Positions 1-4,643 of a DNA stretch of 32,302 nucleotides are shown piece after piece. The stretch is from Fidelibacterota bacterium. GTDB taxonomy: Bacteria; Pseudomonadota; Alphaproteobacteria; Rhodospirillales; Rhodospirillaceae. The position numbers and the translations under genes were made by a program. The notes under the pieces were generated by a model that saw nothing but the letters and a program-made list of their open reading frames with translations, searched no databases and had not been told where the DNA came from. The stretch lies in NCBI GenBank assembly GCA_947476625.1, contig CANJRA010000021.1, positions 1 through 32,302 of the forward strand. Direction: 5' to 3'. Position 1 is the stretch's first letter, and each line of letters starts with the position of its first letter.

Positions 1-79
1 GGACCGTCTTGTCGCCCCGTAGAGCCTCAAGCGCCACACGCGCCTTGAACTCGCCCGTAAACCGTCGCCGTGTCGTCAT
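1..79 (-). CDS. IS3-family transposase OrfA, N-terminal fragment
   Basis: An ATG at 79 opens a frame of 26 codons that runs off the left edge, beginning MTTRRRFTGEFKARVALEAL. The basic start followed by F-x-x-E-F-K-x-x-V-A-L-E-A is the first helix of the helix-turn-helix domain of IS3-family OrfA (HTH_8 / IS3 transposase family). In IS3 elements OrfA binds the terminal repeats and is joined to the DDE catalytic OrfB by programmed frameshifting. Only the DNA-binding start is visible, so the state of the rest is unknown. The same fragment is repeated at the right end of the window. Confidence 0.8.
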   Translation of the reverse strand, partial: MTTRRRFTGEFKARVALEALRGDKTV

Positions 80-145
80 AGCCAATCCCTCCGTTACCGA
101 GGGAATACACCTTAACACCCTGTCCGATTTCCTGGGACCAGCTCA
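1..145 (-). mobile_element. IS3-family insertion sequence, 5' end (left copy, cut by window edge)
   Basis: Reading the minus strand from 145, the element begins TGAGCTGGTCCCAGG, an IS3-like terminal inverted repeat starting with TG, followed by a short leader and an orfA start. Its 145 bp match positions 32154-32298 exactly in the opposite orientation, which fixes the element boundary because the flanking bases differ (ATCTG at 146 here, another sequence at the right copy). Only the upstream end is present; the rest lies outside the window. The other end is not visible, so a target-site duplication cannot be checked. Confidence 0.85.
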
Positions 146-284
146 ATCTGTGCGAAATAACGCGCGGCATTTCATTTGTCGCATTACTGGAAAGTCGTGG
201 AATATCAACGCGAATGCTGCGTAGAATTCTATTGGAACGCCATCCATCATCACTCCGACAGGGTCTCAAAAGCGTGAGCAGTAC

Positions 285-728
285 ATGTGGATTAGGTTGG
301 TAATCGCGCTATTAGTCGTAATAAATATTCTTCTTCCGAACGTTGCGAACGCATGCTCTTGCGCCTTTGAAAGGTCGGCTTGGGATGCACGGGAACATTC
401 CGATGCTGTGTTTCTTGGCGAAGTTAAACCAGTGTGGGCCTTGTCATGGTTCCTCGATTTTCTGGGGATAGAACATGATACGACGGTGGAAGTGACAAAA
501 TCCTGGAAGGGCGTGAATGTTGGAGACCGTGTGCTTGTCCGCACCTCGCCAGGAAGTGGCTGTGGACTTTCATTAAATCGTGCAGAAACTTGGTTGATGT
601 ATTTGGACGGCTCGCCATTCGAACTGAATGCGTGCTCGAGATCGATGCCAGAGCACTATCGTCTGGACGATATAAAAGCTCTCGAACCGCCGGTAATGGA
701 AAGCATTAAAAAATTCGTACCAAAATGA
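285..728 (+). CDS. Secreted NTR/TIMP-like domain protein
   Basis: This 147-residue protein has a signal peptide (hydrophobic residues 5-18, probable cleavage after Ala23). The mature protein would begin Cys24-Ser-Cys26. A Cys-x-Cys start, the segment D-A-V-F-L-G-E-V, a later W-K-G strand, a C-G-L-S-L turn with W-L-M-Y, and a final C-S-R-S are the layout of the netrin/TIMP-like (NTR) fold found in many small bacterial exported proteins. In animal TIMPs the N-terminal Cys chelates the metalloprotease zinc; whether the bacterial versions inhibit proteases is not established. The gene stands alone, 140 bp from an IS copy, and is visibly AT-richer than the genes to its right, so recent acquisition is possible. 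The fold assignment rests on pattern only; a plain hypothetical secreted protein is the alternative. Confidence 0.65.
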   Translation: MWIRLVIALLVVINILLPNVANACSCAFERSAWDAREHSDAVFLGEVKPVWALSWFLDFLGIEHDTTVEVTKSWKGVNVGDRVLVRTSPGSGCGLSLNRAETWLMYLDGSPFELNACSRSMPEHYRLDDIKALEPPVMESIKKFVPK

Positions 729-893
729 GATCTATCAAGCTTTTTCGGGGAATTTGACGCACCCGACAAATTTTCTTCAAAAGCTGCGACCAATTCGCTC
801 TCGGTCTGGTCTGCGTTGAGAATGAATGGCTGTTCGCAACGCCAAGAGGGGGACAACACTGCGTGCCACAACTCGCTTACGGACGGTACTGTA

Positions 894-1649
894 ATGAGCA
901 TGCCGATTTTGAATCTCGCCGCCTATCAGTTCTCGCCAGTTGCAGAGCCTCAGGTAACGCGCCGTACACTCGGCGCGGTGGGCAGAGCTTTGGACATCAA
1001 AGGCACCATCCTGGTTACGCCTGAAGGTTTGAATGCGTTTTTGGCCGGCAAAGAAGAACCTTGCCGGAAAATGCTCGCCTGTCTGCGCGAAGTACCGGGG
1101 TTTGTGGCAATGTACGCCAAGGAAAGTTGGTCGGCACAGGTGCCATTCATGCGCTTTAAAGTTAAAGTGAAAAAAGAAATCATCCGCATGGATCACCCCA
1201 CGATTCGTCCCGCCGACCAGCGCGCACCGGCGGTAGACGGCCAAACACTGGCGCGCTGGCTCGACCAAGGTCACGACGACGCCGGCAACGCAGTCGTCAT
1301 GCTCGACACCCGTAACGGCTACGAAGTTGGTGTGGGCATGTTTAAAAATGCCCTCGACCTGAAAATTCAGAAATTCACGGAATTTCCGGGAGCAGTCCAT
1401 AAGAATCGGGACGCCCTGCGGGGCAAGACCGTCGTGAGCTATTGCACCGGCGGAATCCGTTGCGAGAAGGCCGCGCTTTTTATGCACAAGCTTGGAATGA
1501 CGAACGTGTATCAACTTGATGGCGGTATTCTGAAATATTTTGCAGAGACCGATGGCCGTCACTGGCAGGGTGAGTGCTTTGTATTTGACGAGCGCGCAGC
1601 GCTGTCTGGTGACCTCACCCCCCGCGATACCGATGTCCTGCCCTCGTGA
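894..1649 (+). CDS. trhO: tRNA uridine(34) hydroxylase TrhO (rhodanese-like, UPF0176)
   Basis: TrhO (formerly YceA) makes 5-hydroxyuridine at wobble position 34 of a subset of tRNAs in the cytoplasm, using molecular oxygen. The N-terminal half (residues 1-100) has the family's ferredoxin-like fold, with the signature G-T-I-L-V-T-P-E-G-L-N. The C-terminal rhodanese domain carries the active-site loop Y-C-T-G-G-I-R-C-E with Cys184 and Cys190, followed by the Y-Q-L-D-G-G-I-L-K-Y-F segment. The 251-residue length is slightly short of enterobacterial homologues but complete for alphaproteobacteria. The ATG at 894 starts just before the conserved N-P-I/P-I-L-N-L-A-A-Y segment; an ATG at 900 is equally possible. 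The frame extends upstream to 816, but that part has no family resemblance. It is monocistronic with respect to visible neighbours. Confidence 0.92.
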   Translation: MSMPILNLAAYQFSPVAEPQVTRRTLGAVGRALDIKGTILVTPEGLNAFLAGKEEPCRKMLACLREVPGFVAMYAKESWSAQVPFMRFKVKVKKEIIRMDHPTIRPADQRAPAVDGQTLARWLDQGHDDAGNAVVMLDTRNGYEVGVGMFKNALDLKIQKFTEFPGAVHKNRDALRGKTVVSYCTGGIRCEKAALFMHKLGMTNVYQLDGGILKYFAETDGRHWQGECFVFDERAALSGDLTPRDTDVLPS

Positions 1650-1745
1650 TGGCACTGGAAACGACGGAAATACTAGGTGAATACCACCGCATTCCCGCGT
1701 AATTTACGGGGGCGAGACAACGACTTTTACAAGGGAGAGGGAACT

Positions 1746-2336
1746 ATGAGCCAAAACCAAATCGAGATGAGCCTGTCGCGCAACATGGCACGGCGAAGCA
1801 CGCTGGTGCGGGTGGCGGCGGTTGCCGGAATTTTGACGGCGGGCGTTTTCTTCCATGCGGCGACGACACCGGCCGCTGCGGAAAGCGTGGGGACTGTCAC
1901 TTTCCGGAACTACACTATTTCGGTCGTCGATCTCGACCGCTCGATTAAATTTTATACGGAAGTTTTCGGATTCACCATCGACCGCCCGCGCGTGAAGGTC
2001 GGTCAAGTGATCGCCAAGCTGGTGGAACAAGAAAACGTCGACGCTGAATTTCAATGGTTGCTGAAGGACGGCGCGCGTTTGCAATTGATTCAATACAAGA
2101 CGCCGGCGACGGTTCCGACACCGCGTCGCGTGGCGGTGAACCAGCAGGGTTTCATCCAGCACGCCTTTGAGGTCAGCGATATCGATGCTGTTTTGGGAGC
2201 GGTCAAGAAATTCGGCGGGGCTGTCGTTGAGGCTTCGCGCATCACCGACAAGCAAGGCAAAACACGCTTGGTGTTCGCGACCGATCCTGACGGCGCGCGT
2301 GTCGAGATCATCTCGGTCGCTAAGCCTGCGCAATAG
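1746..2336 (+). CDS. Exported VOC (glyoxalase/bleomycin-resistance fold) protein
   Basis: The 196-residue product has a long N-terminal export signal (about residues 1-42) with an Arg-Arg pair followed by a hydrophobic stretch and an Ala-rich cleavage region, so Tat or Sec export to the periplasm is likely. The rest is a single VOC module: Y-T-I-S-V-V-D-L-D-R-S-I-K-F-Y at its start, then F-G-F, a central Q-H-A-F-E-V-S-D-I-D, and the ending F-A-T-D-P-D-G-A-R-V-E-I. VOC proteins usually dimerise and bind a divalent metal using His/Glu residues; the His in the Q-H-A-F strand and the Glu in V-E-I are candidate ligands. The substrate is unknown. The ATG at 1746 is chosen because a strong GGGAGAGGG ribosome site sits directly before it; an in-frame ATG at 1677 has none. 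A clear terminator follows. Confidence 0.8.
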   Translation: MSQNQIEMSLSRNMARRSTLVRVAAVAGILTAGVFFHAATTPAAAESVGTVTFRNYTISVVDLDRSIKFYTEVFGFTIDRPRVKVGQVIAKLVEQENVDAEFQWLLKDGARLQLIQYKTPATVPTPRRVAVNQQGFIQHAFEVSDIDAVLGAVKKFGGAVVEASRITDKQGKTRLVFATDPDGARVEIISVAKPAQ

Positions 2337-2365
2337 CTGTCTATACGGCGGTTATCGTCTTATCC

Positions 2366-2408
2366 ATTGACCAGTTGTCGTTCGTCGACGACTGGTCAAT
2401 TTGCTTTT
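2366..2408 (+). terminator. Rho-independent terminator after the VOC gene
   Basis: A 15-bp stem (2366-2380 with 2386-2400, one G-T pair) encloses a TTCGT loop and is followed by TTGCTTTT. It lies 30 bp after the VOC stop codon and before the convergent DUF3309 gene. The stem is nearly symmetrical, so it may also slow transcription arriving on the minus strand. Confidence 0.75.
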
Positions 2409-2445
2409 GGGCGCTCACCTATGCGCGCTTAGTTGTGCGCGGCGG

Positions 2446-2607
2446 CTATACGCGGCTGCGGCCACGGAACAGAATGATCAACAGCACGAGTGCTACTACC
2501 CCGACGCCGCTGACCGGGTAATAACCCCAGCCGGAGCTGTACTGCCACGTCGGCAAGCTGCCGATCAGCATCAGGATGAAAACGACAAGCAGGACAAGGC
2601 GCAGCAT
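2446..2607 (-). CDS. DUF3309 family small membrane protein
   Basis: This 53-residue protein has two hydrophobic segments (about 3-18 and 34-47) around the hallmark L-P-T-W-Q-Y-S-S-G-W-G-Y-Y-P of DUF3309. It ends in a short basic tail (R-G-R-S-R-V). The function of the family is unknown; members are small inner-membrane peptides often found beside stress genes in alpha- and betaproteobacteria. The ATG at 2607 has a good AGGAG site. It is the last gene of a minus-strand series (regulator, DUF899, CPLC peptide, this gene), with an 88-bp gap before it, so it could be co-transcribed or have its own promoter. Confidence 0.85.
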   Translation of the reverse strand: MLRLVLLVVFILMLIGSLPTWQYSSGWGYYPVSGVGVVALVLLIILFRGRSRV

Positions 2608-2695
2608 GGGGCTCTCCTGGAACACGGTGGTGTTGGTACAACGCAACCGGCTGTCGTTGAGTTCCAAGGAGGAGTTCCAAGAAGAGGTCAGGCGT

Positions 2696-2827
2696 TTAGC
2701 GTATGGCGGAAAGGAGGCGCGCGAAGACGTGCTTCTTTCGGGCCCAGTAACCCAGCGCGAGGGCGAAGGTGCTGCCCGCGCTGCTGGATAAGATGAGCGC
2801 CGTGGTTCCGATGCATAACGGGCACAT
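2696..2827 (-). CDS. Small Cys-Pro-Leu-Cys membrane peptide (43 residues)
   Basis: The product starts M-C-P-L-C and continues with one hydrophobic helix (about residues 6-28), ending in a basic tail K-K-H-V-F-A-R-L-L. Similar short peptides starting M-C-P-x-C with one helix are common in alphaproteobacteria and often lie next to DUF899 genes, from memory of the family rather than a search. The gene sits 19 bp after the DUF899 stop and has AGGATCAGGG upstream, so co-translation in one operon is likely. The Cys-x-x-Cys at the extreme N-terminus could bind a metal or take part in thiol exchange with the Cys-Pro-Ala-Cys of DUF899; this is inference. No function is known. Confidence 0.6.
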   Translation of the reverse strand: MCPLCIGTTALILSSSAGSTFALALGYWARKKHVFARLLSAIR

Positions 2828-2846
2828 GATGTGACCCTGATCCTGC

Positions 2847-3419
2847 TCAGGTGTAGCTGAACTTCGGCGACCAGCCGGCGGCGCCGCCGGGCAGCATGTC
2901 GAAGAGATGAAAGACGGAGCAGAAATCGTCGTAGGGACCGAGTTGCGTGTCGGAGACGCGCAAGATGCGGCCGCCGTCGCGTTTGAACACTGAGAGGCCG
3001 GGCCACCATTTGCCCTCGGGTGAGCGGTAGCCCATGTCGCCGGCGAACGTGGTGCCTTGGTGGCTGACCATCTGAAATTTCCAACCGCGGCCATCGGCGA
3101 ATTTTTTTTGCACGTCGGGTGCGTCGGGGGTGGAGACGACAAAAGCTGTGCGGGCGGTGACGTGATTGTGCACGCCGTTATAGCCGTCCGCCCACATGGT
3201 GCAGGCGGGACAGCCGCTACCCATATTGTGCACGACGATGAGGTCGTCGTGCTTGCCGAATAATTCAGACAGGCGCACGGGGCCGTTCAAGGTCGTGAAA
3301 ACGTAGTCCTCGACTTCTTGCGGTTCGGTTGACGCCTGGGCTTCGCGCATCTTTTTGCGGATGCCGGCGATCTCTTCGCGGTAGGCGTGCAGTTGTTTGG
3401 TTCCGACTTGGTAGTTCAT
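2847..3419 (-). CDS. DUF899 family thioredoxin-like protein
   Basis: The 190-residue product matches DUF899. It has an N-terminal helical part (residues 1-35), then a thioredoxin-like core with the strand D-D-L-I-V-V-H-N-M and the motif G-C70-P-A-C73-T-M-W-A-D-G. A second characteristic segment is the T-F-A-G-D-M-G-Y region, and the C-terminus has Y-D-D-F-C-S-V-F-H-L-F-D-M-L-P. The C-x-x-C at the start of a helix suggests redox chemistry, but no reaction is established for the family. No signal peptide is seen, so it is cytoplasmic. It lies 24 bp downstream of the ArsR-type regulator with a good GAGGAG site before the ATG at 3419, which makes it the probable main target of that regulator. Confidence 0.88.
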   Translation of the reverse strand: MNYQVGTKQLHAYREEIAGIRKKMREAQASTEPQEVEDYVFTTLNGPVRLSELFGKHDDLIVVHNMGSGCPACTMWADGYNGVHNHVTARTAFVVSTPDAPDVQKKFADGRGWKFQMVSHQGTTFAGDMGYRSPEGKWWPGLSVFKRDGGRILRVSDTQLGPYDDFCSVFHLFDMLPGGAAGWSPKFSYT

Positions 3420-3443
3420 GACGGTGGCTCCTCTCGGCGGCGG

Positions 3444-3881
3444 TTATTTCTTGGAAGGTGTTTTGGATTTGGGCTTTTTCTTGTGTTTCTTTTGCGGGCG
3501 GGCATCGATCTCTTCGAGCACGGCGGCCATCACGCCGAACTGCTCTTGCCAGTATTTGCTGTAGCGATTGAGCCAGAGTGCGGCATCGAACAGCGGGCCG
3601 ACATCGAGGCTACAGCGGCTGATGCGTCCGCTGCGCTCCTGTTGGATGAGCCCGGCACGGACCAGCACTTGGATATGGCGCGAGACGCCTTGCAGCGAGA
3701 TGTCGAAGAGGGACGCCAATTCCGAGACAAGTTGCGGGCGCTGGTCGAGTTCCTTGAGGATGCGGCGGCGAATGGGGTCGCTGAGGGCGGCGAAGACTAA
3801 GTCCAGGCGCGTTTCTTCCGCGTCGGCGGAGGGGGAAGCGTCGTCATTCACGACTTCGAGGATGGGCTTGGCGTTCATCAT
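3444..3881 (-). CDS. ArsR/SmtB-family winged-helix repressor
   Basis: The 145-residue protein has a winged helix-turn-helix at residues 25-100: F-A-A-L-S-D-P-I-R-R-R-I-L, then S-E-L-A-S-L-F-D-I-S-L-Q-G-V-S-R-H-I recognition helix, then the wing around E-R-S-G-R-I-S-R. This is the subtype of ArsR proteins without an evident metal-binding Cys cluster (only one Cys, in the wing strand). Such regulators often control a linked gene whose product has an alpha/beta fold. The C-terminus is a Lys-rich tail (K-K-H-K-K-K-P-K-S-K). There are two adjacent ATG codons (3881 and 3878) and no ribosome site; the predicted -10 box ends 7 bp before the first ATG, so the mRNA may be leaderless. It heads the operon with DUF899, and the palindromes upstream suggest self-repression. 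Confidence 0.88.
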   Translation of the reverse strand: MMNAKPILEVVNDDASPSADAEETRLDLVFAALSDPIRRRILKELDQRPQLVSELASLFDISLQGVSRHIQVLVRAGLIQQERSGRISRCSLDVGPLFDAALWLNRYSKYWQEQFGVMAAVLEEIDARPQKKHKKKPKSKTPSKK

Positions 3882-3887
3882 ATAGGG

Positions 3888-3925
3888 TAATTATCAACAT
3901 AATTGTTGACAGTCAATAGAATTGA
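3888..3925 (-). promoter_or_regulatory. Stacked palindromic operator overlapping the ArsR-gene promoter
   Basis: Three overlapping inverted repeats lie here: TCAACA-TAAT-TGTTGA (3894-3909), TTGAC-A-GTCAA (3906-3916) and TCAAT-AGA-ATTGA (3913-3925). On the minus strand a sigma70-type promoter is embedded in them: -35 TTGACT (3916-3911), a 17-bp spacer and -10 TAATTA (3893-3888). On the plus strand TTGACA at 3906 could serve as -35 for the yceI-like gene. ArsR proteins bind AT-rich imperfect palindromes over their promoters, so this is the expected operator, inferred from position and symmetry. Confidence 0.6.
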
Positions 3926-3999
3926 TGAGTATTCCCTGATGAAGCCCGAGTTGGGCCGGTGGTATGGTTGCGTACACGGTATTTAGACGGGAGATTCGT

Positions 4000-4602
4000 A
4001 TGCGCAGTCTTCGTAAAAGCTTGGTGCGTTTAGCCGCGGCCTTGATTTTGGCCGGCGCTGCAGCGCCGGCGTGGGCGGAGAGCCGGTGCTATGAACTCGA
4101 CCCCGAACATTTGCTTGTGGGCTTCCTCGTAGAGCATGTGGGTTTTGCCAAGACCTTTGGGCAATTCGAGAAGGTTAAAGGATCATTCTGTTTTGACGAA
4201 CAAAGCCGCACGCTGTCGGATGTGCGCGTGACGATGGAAGCGCAGAGCGTCAACACGCACCATGCGGGCCGCGACAAGCATCTTCGCAGCAAGGATTTTC
4301 TCAATGCCGATAAGTTTCCGGAGATCGCGTTTGCCGGGACCGCCAGCAATCCTTCAGGTGATCGCAAGGGCACGGTGACCGGACAACTCACGATGCTGGG
4401 GCAAGCGTTGCCGCTGACCCTCGATGTGACCTGGAATAAAAGCGACACGTATCCGTTTGGCGATAAGCACTACGCCATTGGTATTTCCGCGCGCGGCAAT
4501 TTGAAGCGCAGTGCTTACGGCATGAGCTACGGCGTCGCGAACAAGCTGGTCGGCGACGACGTGGAAATTCTCATCGAATTTGAAGCTAAGCGGAAAGAGT
4601 AA
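4000..4602 (+). CDS. YceI family periplasmic lipocalin-like protein
   Basis: The 200-residue product has a Sec signal peptide (M-R-S-L-R-K start, hydrophobic core, cleavage after Ala-Trp-Ala at about residue 27). The mature part is a YceI domain: Y-E-L-D-P-E-H at its start, V-G-F-A-K-T-F-G-Q-F, the D-K-H-L-R-S-K-D-F-L-N loop followed by F-P-E-I-A-F, the G-Q-L-T-M-L-G strand and F-G-V/M-like C-terminal strands. YceI proteins are extended lipocalin barrels that bind polyisoprenoid lipids; their physiological role is unclear. ATG 4000 is chosen over the in-frame 3964 start because GACGGGAGA precedes it and the signal peptide begins there. It diverges from the ArsR-type gene and shares its operator region, so co-regulation is plausible. 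Confidence 0.9.
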   Translation: MRSLRKSLVRLAAALILAGAAAPAWAESRCYELDPEHLLVGFLVEHVGFAKTFGQFEKVKGSFCFDEQSRTLSDVRVTMEAQSVNTHHAGRDKHLRSKDFLNADKFPEIAFAGTASNPSGDRKGTVTGQLTMLGQALPLTLDVTWNKSDTYPFGDKHYAIGISARGNLKRSAYGMSYGVANKLVGDDVEILIEFEAKRKE

Positions 4603-4607
4603 GTTCA

Positions 4608-4632
4608 TCGCCGCCCCAGTGCGGGGCGGCGA
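4608..4632. terminator. GC-rich hairpin between convergent genes
   Basis: TCGCCGCCCC (4608-4617) pairs perfectly with GGGGCGGCGA (4623-4632) around a 5-nt loop. It lies between the stop codons of the yceI-like gene (4602) and rne (4644), which converge. No T tract follows immediately on either strand (a CTTTTT run comes 17 bp later on plus), so it may work as a shared 3'-end stabiliser rather than a classical terminator. Confidence 0.5.
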
Positions 4633-4643
4633 TAAGAACAGCT

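Noticed and set aside
1650-1745. A possible terminator CCCGCGTAA/TTTACGGGGG after trhO
   Set aside because: The pairing needs a one-base loop and a mismatch, and no T run follows.
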